Assembly (NCBI GenBank): GCA_964355015.1
Contig: CAYHCE010000035.1
Span: 1 to 34,313, forward strand
DNA length: 34,313 bases
Source of the DNA: CAYHCE01 sp964355015
GTDB taxonomy: Bacteria; Cyanobacteriota; Cyanobacteriia; PCC-6307; Cyanobiaceae
Reading direction: 5' to 3'
The notes beneath the pieces were generated by a model. That model searched no databases, was not told where the DNA came from, and saw only the letters and a list, made by a program, of their open reading frames with translations. Below, one piece after another: positions 26,326-33,354 of this stretch (the first letter of the stretch is position 1; each line of letters opens with the position of its first letter). A program made the translations under genes and the position numbers.

Positions 26326-26745
26326 ATGCACAGCCCCGGGCTCGAGAATGCGAGCCGTTCTCCCGCCGATCCCTCCCTCGCCTACGCCACCCCTTCCCTG
26401 CCCCGCCCCCAGGCCAGCGGGGAAGAGCCGATGCTCGGTGGGGCCCTGCGCCAGCAGGCGGTCTGGGTGGATGAGGCCGTCTGTATCGGCTGCCGCTACT
26501 GCGCCCACGTGGCGGGCAACACCTTCCTGGTGGAACCCCTCTGGGGCCGCTCCCGCGCCATTCGCCAGGACGGCGACAGCACCGAGCTGATCCAGGAGGC
26601 GATCGATACCTGTCCGGTCGATTGCATCCACTGGGTTCCCTACGAGGATCTGCCGTCCCTGGAAGAACGCCTTCGCGGGCAGGAACTTCAGCCCCTCGGC
26701 CTCCCCAGCCATGCGCGGCTGAAGCGCACCTTGCCGCGGCCATGA
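26326..26745 (+). CDS. 4Fe-4S ferredoxin-like protein
   Basis: The protein has 139 residues. A variable, Pro/Ser-rich first ~45 residues precede a single [4Fe-4S] ferredoxin fold: CIGCRYC gives Cys53, Cys56 and Cys59, and DTCPVDC gives Cys96 as the fourth ligand (Cys100 is extra). The single cluster and Cys-Pro spacing fit a bacterial monocluster ferredoxin rather than the plant-type 2Fe-2S PetF. An ATG at 26431 could be an alternative start, but the longer form has the better gene spacing. The stop overlaps the start of the aldo/keto reductase (ATGA), so translation is coupled and the ferredoxin may serve that enzyme (inference). Confidence 0.9.
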   Translation: MHSPGLENASRSPADPSLAYATPSLPRPQASGEEPMLGGALRQQAVWVDEAVCIGCRYCAHVAGNTFLVEPLWGRSRAIRQDGDSTELIQEAIDTCPVDCIHWVPYEDLPSLEERLRGQELQPLGLPSHARLKRTLPRP

Positions 26746-27980
26746 GCCCAGCGGCCGCCAGCCCGGAGGCCGCCGCCAGCCTGCCCACCCGCCGGTTCGG
26801 GCGCACGGGCCTGGCGATGCCCGTGCTTTCCCTGGGTGGCATGCGCTACCAGCAGAGCTGGAGCGACCTGCCGGCCGACCAGATCACGGCCGAGAGCCAG
26901 GCCCAGCTCAGCGACACCCTTAACAGGGCCGTGGCGGCTGGCTTCCACCACATCGAAACCGCCCGCCACTACGGCAGCTCGGAACGCCAGCTGGGCTGGT
27001 TGCTGCCCCGGATCCCCGATCCGCGGCGGATCCTGCAGAGCAAGGTGCCCCCCCATCCCGATCCCGCCCAGTTCGAAGCCGAACTCGAGCTGAGCCTCGA
27101 GCGGCTTGGCGTCGAACGGCTCGACCTGCTGGCGATCCACGGCCTCAACCTGCCGGGGCATCTGGAGCAGACCCTGCGCCCCGAAGGCTGCCTGGCGGTG
27201 GTCCGCCGCTGGCAGGAGGAGGGGCGGATCGGCCATGTGGGGTTCTCCACCCATGCCCCCCTGCCCCTGATCCTGGAGGCGATCGCCACCGATGCCTTCG
27301 ATTACGTCAACCTGCACTGGTACTACATCCGCCAGGAGAACCGCCCCGCGATCGAGGCGGCCCGCGCCCACGACATGGGGGTGTTCGTGATCAGCCCGAC
27401 GGACAAGGGCGGTCACCTGCACAGCCCGTCGCAGCGCTTGCTTGAGCTGTGCGCGCCTCTGCATCCGATCGTCTTCAACGATCTGTTCTGCCTCACCGCC
27501 GCGGGAATCGACACGATCAGCGTCGGCGCGGCACGGCCCGGCGACCTGGACAGGCACCTGGAGGCTGTGCGGCTGCTCCCCCAGGCCGACCATCTCCTGC
27601 CTCCGGTGCTCACCCACCTGGAGCAGGCCCGGCGGGACGCGCTCGGCGACCCCTGGCTGGCCAGCTGGGAGCAGGGCCTGCCTGACTGGGAGCACACCCC
27701 CGGCGGGATCAACCTGCCCGTGCTGCTCTGGCTGCATAACCTGTTGGAGGCCTGGGATCTGGAGAGTTTCTGCAAGGCCCGCTACGGGCTGCTGGGCCAG
27801 GGAGGGCACTGGTTTCCGGGCGCCAACGCCGATGCCCTCGATGACAGCGTGACGGAGGCTGAGCTGCGGGCGGTCCTCACCGGCAGTCCCTGGTGCGAGC
27901 GGATCCCGGAGCTGCTGCGGCACCTGCGCCGGCGGCTGGGAGGTACGGCCACCCGGCGGCTGATCGGCAGCGAGCTCTAG
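26742..27980 (+). CDS. Aldo/keto reductase family oxidoreductase
   Basis: This is a 412-residue protein from ATG 26742, longer than the ~320-residue core family because of a C-terminal helical extension (about residues 310-412). The (beta/alpha)8 core shows RRFGRTGLAMPVLSLGGM, then the catalytic tetrad region. Tyr77 (HYGSSE), Lys101 (QSK) and His133 (AIHG) are present, but the usual Asp is Glu72 (IETARHYG), as in the iron-sulfur-associated branch as I recall it. The C-terminal extension resembles that branch too, yet it has no clustered cysteines. The ferredoxin encoded just upstream, with ATGA overlap, could supply the missing cluster (inference). The substrate is unknown. Confidence 0.88.
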   Translation: MSPAAASPEAAASLPTRRFGRTGLAMPVLSLGGMRYQQSWSDLPADQITAESQAQLSDTLNRAVAAGFHHIETARHYGSSERQLGWLLPRIPDPRRILQSKVPPHPDPAQFEAELELSLERLGVERLDLLAIHGLNLPGHLEQTLRPEGCLAVVRRWQEEGRIGHVGFSTHAPLPLILEAIATDAFDYVNLHWYYIRQENRPAIEAARAHDMGVFVISPTDKGGHLHSPSQRLLELCAPLHPIVFNDLFCLTAAGIDTISVGAARPGDLDRHLEAVRLLPQADHLLPPVLTHLEQARRDALGDPWLASWEQGLPDWEHTPGGINLPVLLWLHNLLEAWDLESFCKARYGLLGQGGHWFPGANADALDDSVTEAELRAVLTGSPWCERIPELLRHLRRRLGGTATRRLIGSEL

Positions 27981-27995
27981 CCAGCGGGCCGTCGC

Positions 27996-28778
27996 TCAGC
28001 CAAGCGGCTGTTTGGCGGGCACCCCCACCGGCCGGGGATAGGTGGCAGGGCAGCGTCCGATCGGGCGCAGCACCACGGCGTGCCGCACCCCCCGCCCAGC
28101 GGGCAGTTCGAGCCGCACCACCCGCTCCACGGCGGCCCTCAGCGGCGACACGGCCCGCTCCAGGGCTTCCTGATCCGCCTGCTCCCATTGGCCGCGATAG
28201 AGCAGGGCCCGGCCACTTCCCCGCAGCAGAGGCACCAGATACTCCGCCACCACCGGCGCCGCCGCCACCGCCCGTGCCACCGCCCAGTCATGGCGACCGC
28301 GGCAGGCCCGGTCCCTGCCGGTGCGCTCCACCCGTTCGCAGCGCACCCGCACCCGATCGGCAAGCCCCAGGCTGGTCGCCATCGCCCGCACCGCCTCGGC
28401 CTTGCGCCCGACCGAATCCACCAGCGTGAGCCTGGCGCTGGGCAGGGCGATCGCCAGCGCCAGGCCGGGGAACCCACCCCCCGTGCCCACATCGATGCAC
28501 TCCAGGGGGCTCTCTTCCCGGGCCAGCAGCGGCAGCCAGGGCCAGAGGCTGTCGAACACCTGGGCGATCCAGAAGTCGTCCCCCTCCACCAGGCGGGTGA
28601 GATTGAGGAGGCCATTCCACTCCCGCAGCCGCCGCTGCAGGTCCATGAAGCGTTGGCACTGTTCGGGAGAAGGTTGCCAACCGAGGCTCTCCCACAGGCC
28701 TTCGGGGGGCGATGGCTCCGGCCCATCAGCGGCGGGAACGGGGCCGGGTTCGGCAGCAGGGCCCTGGGTGGCAGCCAT
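27996..28778 (-). CDS. rsmG: 16S rRNA (guanine-527-N7)-methyltransferase
   Basis: RsmG methylates G527 in the 530 loop of 16S rRNA; loss gives low-level streptomycin resistance in other bacteria. The 260-residue product starts at ATG 28778. Key segments are LREWNGLLNLTRLVEGDDFWIAQ.. (substrate-side helix, residues about 52-75), the SAM-binding CIDVGTGGGFPGLALAIA and LVDSVGRKAEAVRAMA. The first ~25 residues are Pro-rich and variable. It converges with the aldo/keto reductase (15-base gap) and diverges from the J-domain gene. Confidence 0.95.
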   Translation of the reverse strand: MAATQGPAAEPGPVPAADGPEPSPPEGLWESLGWQPSPEQCQRFMDLQRRLREWNGLLNLTRLVEGDDFWIAQVFDSLWPWLPLLAREESPLECIDVGTGGGFPGLALAIALPSARLTLVDSVGRKAEAVRAMATSLGLADRVRVRCERVERTGRDRACRGRHDWAVARAVAAAPVVAEYLVPLLRGSGRALLYRGQWEQADQEALERAVSPLRAAVERVVRLELPAGRGVRHAVVLRPIGRCPATYPRPVGVPAKQPLG

Positions 28779-28798
28779 CCGCTCCGGCGACGACGGAA

Positions 28799-28815
28799 GA
28801 GATCTCTAGGATCTC
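28799..28815. promoter_or_regulatory. Dyad with -10-like box between rsmG and J-domain gene
   Basis: GAGATC and GATCTC form a perfect 6-bp dyad around TCTAG. On the plus strand TAGGAT (28807-28812) could be the -10 box for the J-domain gene, with its start codon about 24 bases downstream. On the minus strand CTAG is also present, at a plausible distance from rsmG. No -35 hexamer is clear. Confidence 0.35.
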
Positions 28816-28835
28816 GCAGACATGGCGCAAGGTTG

Positions 28836-29453
28836 GTGGCAGGCGGCGAACACCCGGCAGCGGGCCCTTCCCTCTATGCCTTGCTCGGCCTGTCGAGCAC
28901 GGCCACGTCGCAGGAACTGCGCCGGGTCTTCCGCTCCCTCAGCAAGCTGTACCACCCCGATACCACGGCGCTGCCGCCCGGCGAGGCCGAGGAACGGTTC
29001 CGGCGCCTCCAGGAGGCCTACCTGGTCCTCAGCGATCCCGAGCGACGCCAGGCCTACGACACCCAGCTGCGGCTCGCCCTGCTGCAGCGGGTGGCGGCCC
29101 TGTCTGCCGCCGCCCCTGCGCCTGCGGAGGCGTCGCCACCGGCCGGCGGCAGGCCCAAGCCCCTGGGCGGTTCCATCCGCCCCCAGTCGGTGCGGCGTGC
29201 CCTGTCGGGCGGCGAGTGGTTCGCCCTGGTGCTGTTGGGGGCCGCCCTGCTGTTCAGCATGGTGCTGGGGGTGGGCCTGGCCTGGTGGCGCGGCGTGGAG
29301 CTGGTCGGCCAGCCTCCCGGCCTGGCGATACGCTCCGGCAGCCTGGAACGCGCCGCCCGGCAGACTGGAGATCCGCCAGGTGCCGTTGCCGGGGATGATC
29401 GCCCTGCCCCCACTCCAGACGCCGCTGTACAACCACCCGTTGCCGGCCCTTGA
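28836..29453 (+). CDS. J-domain (DnaJ-like) membrane protein
   Basis: With GTG 28836 the product has 205 residues (TTG 28833 is the alternative; there is no ATG in frame nearby). A complete J domain occupies about residues 12-76 (SLYALLGLSSTATSQELRR ... ), with the HSP70-stimulating HPD at His40-Pro41-Asp42 and the usual FRRLQEAYLVLSDPERRQAYD helix. A Pro/Ala-rich linker is followed by one membrane helix (about residues 128-151). It lacks the zinc-finger and C-terminal substrate domains of DnaJ, so it is a type III J protein that recruits DnaK to the membrane. Its last 59 bases overlap the DUF3143 gene in another frame. Confidence 0.85.
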   Translation: MAGGEHPAAGPSLYALLGLSSTATSQELRRVFRSLSKLYHPDTTALPPGEAEERFRRLQEAYLVLSDPERRQAYDTQLRLALLQRVAALSAAAPAPAEASPPAGGRPKPLGGSIRPQSVRRALSGGEWFALVLLGAALLFSMVLGVGLAWWRGVELVGQPPGLAIRSGSLERAARQTGDPPGAVAGDDRPAPTPDAAVQPPVAGP

Positions 29454-29661
29454 GCAGTGGCTGCTGGATCTCGGCGCGATCCGCCGCCGCTCCGAGCCCT
29501 GTCGCTGGACTCTGCACCGGCCCCATTGGAGTGCCCTGATCGAGCTGGATGTGGAGGAGATCAAGGTGAGCTGGCACCAGGAGGGCCGCACCACCGTTCG
29601 GCTGTTCCCCTATCGCCTCAGCCGCGCCGACGCGGAGTCGGCGATCCTGGCGGGGCCCTGA
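29395..29661 (+). CDS. DUF3143 domain protein
   Basis: This 88-residue protein from ATG 29395 has the cyanobacterial DUF3143 pattern: TPLYNHPLPALEQWLLDLGA, then PCRWTL, WSALIELDVEEIKVSW and the closing FPYRLSRADAESAILAGP. GTG 29380 or TTG 29386 could also start it. The function is unknown to me. It overlaps the end of the J-domain gene by 59 bases in a different frame, which implies co-transcription. The two are, to my recollection, neighbours in other picocyanobacteria. Confidence 0.85.
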   Translation: MIALPPLQTPLYNHPLPALEQWLLDLGAIRRRSEPCRWTLHRPHWSALIELDVEEIKVSWHQEGRTTVRLFPYRLSRADAESAILAGP

Positions 29662-29690
29662 GCCCCGGCTCCGCCGAGGCGCGTCCCGGT

Positions 29691-30956
29691 TCAGAGGGTG
29701 TCGAGGCCGTCCCGGATCACGCCGTAGCACTGCTCCAGCTGGGCGTCCGTCAGGCAGAGCGGGGGCAGGAGATACACCATATGCCCGAGGGGTCGCAGGA
29801 ACACGCCCCGGGCCAGGGCATGGCGCTGAAGCTGCCGGCCGGCGGGATGAAGGTAGCCGGGCTGCTCCACCTGCAGGTCGAAGGCAGCCACGGTGCCACA
29901 CAGCCGTGGACGGCGCACCTGGGGCAGACGGGCCAGGCCCTCCAGATGGGGCCGGTGACGGGCCTCGAAGCCCTCGTGCCGCTCGGGGGCCCGGCGCAGC
30001 AGGGCCAGGCTGGCGTTGGCGGCGGCACAGCCCAGCGGGTTCGCGGTGAAGCTGTGGCCGTGGAAGAGGGTGTGGCCGGGGTCGTCGCTGATGAATCCCC
30101 GGTAGATCGCCTCGCTCGCCAGAGTCACGCCCATGGGCAGGAACCCGCCCGTCAGCCCCTTGGAAAGGGCCACCAGATCGGGCTGGAGTCCGGCACGGCC
30201 GCAGGCGAACAGCGCGCCGGTGCGGCCGAAGCCCGTCATCACCTCATCGGCGATCAGCAGGGCGCCGGCCTGCCGCACCAGCCGTTCCACCTCCCGCAGG
30301 AACGCGGGCCGCACCATCGCCATGCCGCTGGCGCCCTGGATCAGGGGTTCCAGGATCACGGCCGCCGTCGGTACGTTCAGCAACTGCTCCAGAGCGGTCA
30401 GGCAGCGGCTCTCCTTCTCGGCCACCGCCGGGTCGTCCCACCAGGTGGCGGGCCAGGGCGCCCGGGCCACGGCGCAGAGCAGCGGCTCGAACGGGGCCGA
30501 GAAGAGGGAGCGCTCACCCACCGCCATGGCACCGAAGGTGTCGCCGTGATAGGCCCCCTCGAAGGCGATCAGCTGCTGCCGCGGCGTCCCCCGGTTTCGC
30601 CACCACTGCCAGGCGATCTTGAGGGCCACCTCCACCGCCGTGGAGCCGTCGTCGGAGAAGAACAGGCGGTCGAGGCCACTGGCGGCGCTGAGGCTGTCCG
30701 CCAGCCGCTCCGCCTGGGGATGGCTGAAGTTGGCGAAGATCACCTGCTCCAGCGCCAGCGCCTGCTCGGCCACCGCCGCCGCGATCGTCGGTTCGGCATG
30801 GCCGTGCAGGGTCACCCACCAGCTGCTGATCGCGTCGATCAGCTCGCGGCCGTCGTCGAGCTCCAGCAGGGCACCACGCCCACGCACGGCCCGCAGGGGC
30901 GGATCGCTGCAGGCGACCTGGGTGGTGGGATGCCAGAGATGGGGGTGCCAGGTCAC
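29691..30956 (-). CDS. bioA: Adenosylmethionine-8-amino-7-oxononanoate aminotransferase
   Basis: BioA makes 7,8-diaminopelargonate from 8-amino-7-oxononanoate (KAPA), with S-adenosylmethionine as amino donor and PLP as cofactor. The 421-residue protein starts at ATG 30956 (MTWHPHLWHPTTQ). Family features are DAISSWWVTLHGH, SDDGSTAVEVALKIAWQWW, EGAYHGDTFGAMAVG, LLIADEVMTGFGRTG with Asp237 contacting the PLP ring nitrogen, and the Schiff-base Lys266 in ALSKGLTGG. It is the last gene of the bio operon here, 16 bases after the small membrane ORF. Length and motifs are normal. Confidence 0.97.
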   Translation of the reverse strand: MTWHPHLWHPTTQVACSDPPLRAVRGRGALLELDDGRELIDAISSWWVTLHGHAEPTIAAAVAEQALALEQVIFANFSHPQAERLADSLSAASGLDRLFFSDDGSTAVEVALKIAWQWWRNRGTPRQQLIAFEGAYHGDTFGAMAVGERSLFSAPFEPLLCAVARAPWPATWWDDPAVAEKESRCLTALEQLLNVPTAAVILEPLIQGASGMAMVRPAFLREVERLVRQAGALLIADEVMTGFGRTGALFACGRAGLQPDLVALSKGLTGGFLPMGVTLASEAIYRGFISDDPGHTLFHGHSFTANPLGCAAANASLALLRRAPERHEGFEARHRPHLEGLARLPQVRRPRLCGTVAAFDLQVEQPGYLHPAGRQLQRHALARGVFLRPLGHMVYLLPPLCLTDAQLEQCYGVIRDGLDTL

Positions 30957-30972
30957 GGGCAGGAGAGTGCGA

Positions 30973-31128
30973 TCAGCGGCAGGGCCCCTCCTGCCGGGCC
31001 AGCTGCGACGCCCAGGGCCCGCAGCTGAACCAGCGCGCGATCGTGACCTCGAGATCGGTGAAAATCACCAGGATTCCGGTGCACAGCAAGGCAACGGCCG
31101 CGCTGACCAGCAGGTGGGATCGTGTCAT
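30973..31128 (-). CDS. 51-residue small membrane protein inside the biotin operon
   Basis: From ATG 31128 the minus strand encodes 51 residues. A single hydrophobic helix spans about residues 5-23 (HLLVSAAVALLCTGILVIF), followed by TDLEVTIARWFSCGPW and a short polar end. The ATG overlaps the bioD stop (ATGA), and the stop lies 16 bases from bioA, so it is embedded in the operon with translational coupling. I do not recognise a family. It could be a conserved picocyanobacterial peptide, possibly unrelated to biotin. The overlap spacing and the clean membrane-peptide layout favour a real gene. Confidence 0.65.
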   Translation of the reverse strand: MTRSHLLVSAAVALLCTGILVIFTDLEVTIARWFSCGPWASQLARQEGPCR

Positions 31129-31799
31129 CGGGCCAGGCTACGGGCCAGGCCCGTGGTTTGCCATTGCGCGGCCAGGGTCTCGGCGTCGAGCCGCGGCAGG
31201 GGAGGGAGGCAGGCCAGCACGGCTGCACCCGTGAGAGCCAGGAGGGTGGCGGGATTGTCGGCATGGGGCGGTCCGTTCAGCACCAGTCCCAGCAGGGGAA
31301 TGCCGCGTTGGCGCAGGGCCTCCACCGACAGCAGGGTGTGGTTGAGGGTGCCGAGGCCGCTGCGGGCCACCAGCAGCACCGGCAGTTTCCAGCGGCGGAT
31401 CTGATCGATCTGGAGCAGGTCGCGGCGCAGCGGTACAAGCAGCCCCCCCGCGGTCTCCACCACCAGGGGCCCGTGCACCGGCGGCAGCTCCAGGTGGGCC
31501 GGATCGATCGGTCGAGACTCCAGCTCGCCGGCCCAGTGAGGCGAGACAGGATGGGTGTAGCGGTAGGCCTCCGGCAGGAGCCGTTCTGCGGCCGACTCCG
31601 GCGACAGCTCCAGCAACTGCTGGACGCGGGCCCGGTCGCCCCCTTCCTCCAGGCCGCACTGCACCGGTTTCCAGTACTGCGCCCCCAGCCCCTGCACCAG
31701 CAGAGCACTCACCACGGTCTTGCCCACATCGGTGTCGGTGCCGCAGACCACCAGCTGCAGGCCCGCGGTCGACGCGGGAGACGGCCCGACAGGAGTCAT
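31125..31799 (-). CDS. bioD: ATP-dependent dethiobiotin synthetase
   Basis: BioD closes the ureido ring of dethiobiotin from diaminopelargonate, CO2 and ATP. The 224-residue product starts at ATG 31799, which overlaps the bioC stop (ATGA). The family P-loop GTDTDVGKT is at residues 20-28. Downstream are YWKPVQCGL, a variable lid region, and VVETAGGLLVPL, the equivalent of the usual V-E-G-A-G-G motif with Thr in place of Gly. The reading frame stays open far upstream, inside bioC, but that part is antisense-style noise. It ends in a 4-base overlap with the small membrane ORF. Confidence 0.95.
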   Translation of the reverse strand: MTPVGPSPASTAGLQLVVCGTDTDVGKTVVSALLVQGLGAQYWKPVQCGLEEGGDRARVQQLLELSPESAAERLLPEAYRYTHPVSPHWAGELESRPIDPAHLELPPVHGPLVVETAGGLLVPLRRDLLQIDQIRRWKLPVLLVARSGLGTLNHTLLSVEALRQRGIPLLGLVLNGPPHADNPATLLALTGAAVLACLPPLPRLDAETLAAQWQTTGLARSLAR

Positions 31800-32659
31800 G
31801 ACAGAGAAGTGGAGGGCAAGGCCAGGGGTCTGCGGCCCAGCAGCAGCAGCACCTCCCAGGTGAGGCGTTTGCCGCCGGGCCCGTTCCCTTCCGGGCGGCG
31901 GGACTCCGCCGGCCAGTGGGCCTCCAGGCGGCGCCATTCTCCCGCAGCCAGGGAGCGCGTCCGGCTCGTGCCGGCGCCCAGGGCCCGGATCCGGCGCAGC
32001 AGAGCGAGGCCGCTGGGGGCGGTGTGGCTGAAGCGCAGCCGCATCGCCCGCCGCAACTCCAGGCTGCCGGCCGCGGCTGCCAGCAGCTCCTCCGCCTGCG
32101 GCAGCGGCAGCGCCGTGCAGGGCACGCCGGCCCCCCGTGCCGCCTGGCGCCACTGGGGATGGCTGCCGGCCGTGGGCACCGCCAGGGCCAGCCATCCCCC
32201 CGGGCGCAGGCGCTGGCACCAGTGGCTGAGTTGCTGCTGGGGGTGCTCCAGCCAGTGCAGCGCGAAGCTCGATGCCAGCAGGGCTGCTTCCTGCAGCCGT
32301 GGTGGGAGGCCTTCGTTGAGATCCCACACCAGCGCGGCCTCCCCGCCCTGCTGCTCCCGCTGCAGCAGCAGGGCGGGGCAGGCATCGAGGCGCAGCAGGC
32401 TCAGCCCGGCTCGCTGTAGCTCGAGCGCCCGGCTGAGCAGGCCCGTGCCGGCCCCGAGGTCGGCACAGGGCCCCTCAGGCAGCGACAGGTCGCGGCAGAG
32501 GTGGGCCAGACGCCAGGCCACCGCCCGCTGCAGGGTGGCCTCCCGTTCGTAGGCGCTGGCCCGGCTCGTGAACCCGGCCTCGACCCGCTCCCGGAAGGAC
32601 CGCTCCCCGGTTGGCCGGGAAGTCGACGGCAGGCTTTCGGGCCGGAGCCTCGGGCCCAT
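31796..32659 (-). CDS. bioC: Malonyl-ACP O-methyltransferase BioC-like
   Basis: BioC methylates malonyl-ACP so that the fatty-acid machinery can build the pimeloyl chain of biotin. From ATG 32659 the product has 287 residues. The SAM-binding motif ADLGAGTGLLSRALE lies near residue 66, and the later LASSFALHWLEHPQQQLSHW and RLRPGGWLALAVP are typical class I methyltransferase segments. The N-terminal FRERVEAGFTSRASAYEREATLQR matches the BioC start pattern (F-x-x-x-A-x-x-Y). It begins at the bioK stop (TGATG, one shared base) and ends overlapping bioD. Confidence 0.9.
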   Translation of the reverse strand: MGPRLRPESLPSTSRPTGERSFRERVEAGFTSRASAYEREATLQRAVAWRLAHLCRDLSLPEGPCADLGAGTGLLSRALELQRAGLSLLRLDACPALLLQREQQGGEAALVWDLNEGLPPRLQEAALLASSFALHWLEHPQQQLSHWCQRLRPGGWLALAVPTAGSHPQWRQAARGAGVPCTALPLPQAEELLAAAAGSLELRRAMRLRFSHTAPSGLALLRRIRALGAGTSRTRSLAAGEWRRLEAHWPAESRRPEGNGPGGKRLTWEVLLLLGRRPLALPSTSLS

Positions 32660-33354
32660 CAGCGCCTCTCCAGCCAATCGAGCACGGGTTCCACCAGGTC
32701 GGCCCGCAGCAGGCTGTGACCGGCGTCGGCCTGCAACCAGACGTCCGCCGCCGGCAGGGCCTGGCGCAGCAGGAGGCGGCTCTGGGGGGCCACGATCCTG
32801 TCCTCGCCCGCCTCCACGATCAGCGTCCTCGCCAGCGGCGGAAAGAGAGCCGGCAGGCCGTCGCAGTGCTCGAGCAGGGCCAGATCGCGACGCAGCCGCT
32901 TCACCCCCTCGGTGGTGATCGGTTCGGAGCCGGGACCGGCGGGCAGCAGATCGGCGGGATCCGGAGCGGCGGCTTCGGCCAGGAAGTCCTGGAGCAGGGC
33001 GCCCGCTTCGCCCTGGTCCAGCCGGGCCGCCATGCCGAGCAGGGACTGGTGCCAGCGTCGCCCTGCTCGGCCTGCCGGGATGAAGCGCCCGAAGCTGGCC
33101 AGCAGCACCACCGCATCGGCCGCGGCGATCACGGACTCGGGCAACAGGTGCAGCCCCAGGGAATGGACGATCACGGCCCGGGGACCCCCTGCCGCCGACC
33201 AGGCGGGCCGGCAGGGCGGCAGGGGGCCGTAGCCCTGTTCGCCGCAGTGCCACAGCCAGCCCCGGCGGCCCGCCGCCTGCTGCCAGGGCTGCCAGGCGCG
33301 GCTGTCGCCGGCCCAGCCGTGCATGCCGATCAGTTCGAGAGCGGGGCTGGTCAT
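32659..33354 (-). CDS. bioK: Alpha/beta hydrolase, BioK-like pimeloyl-ACP methyl ester esterase
   Basis: The 231-residue alpha/beta hydrolase sits between bioF and bioC. It probably removes the methyl group from pimeloyl-ACP methyl ester, the step done by BioH in E. coli; BioK is the name I recall for the picocyanobacterial enzyme. The catalytic triad candidates are Ser65 (VHSLG), Asp185 (GEDRIV) and His213 (AGHSLL). The opening MHGWAGDSRAWQPW is a typical oxyanion-hole region. The start (ATG 33354) overlaps the bioF stop (ATGA). The symbol rests on position and family recall, so the exact substrate is inferred. The name BioK is also used for an unrelated aminotransferase. Confidence 0.78.
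   Translation of the reverse strand: MTSPALELIGMHGWAGDSRAWQPWQQAAGRRGWLWHCGEQGYGPLPPCRPAWSAAGGPRAVIVHSLGLHLLPESVIAAADAVVLLASFGRFIPAGRAGRRWHQSLLGMAARLDQGEAGALLQDFLAEAAAPDPADLLPAGPGSEPITTEGVKRLRRDLALLEHCDGLPALFPPLARTLIVEAGEDRIVAPQSRLLLRQALPAADVWLQADAGHSLLRADLVEPVLDWLERR

Noticed and set aside
28080..28832. Upstream extension of the J-domain frame to 28080
   Set aside because: It is antisense to rsmG; J-domain homology starts only after 28836.
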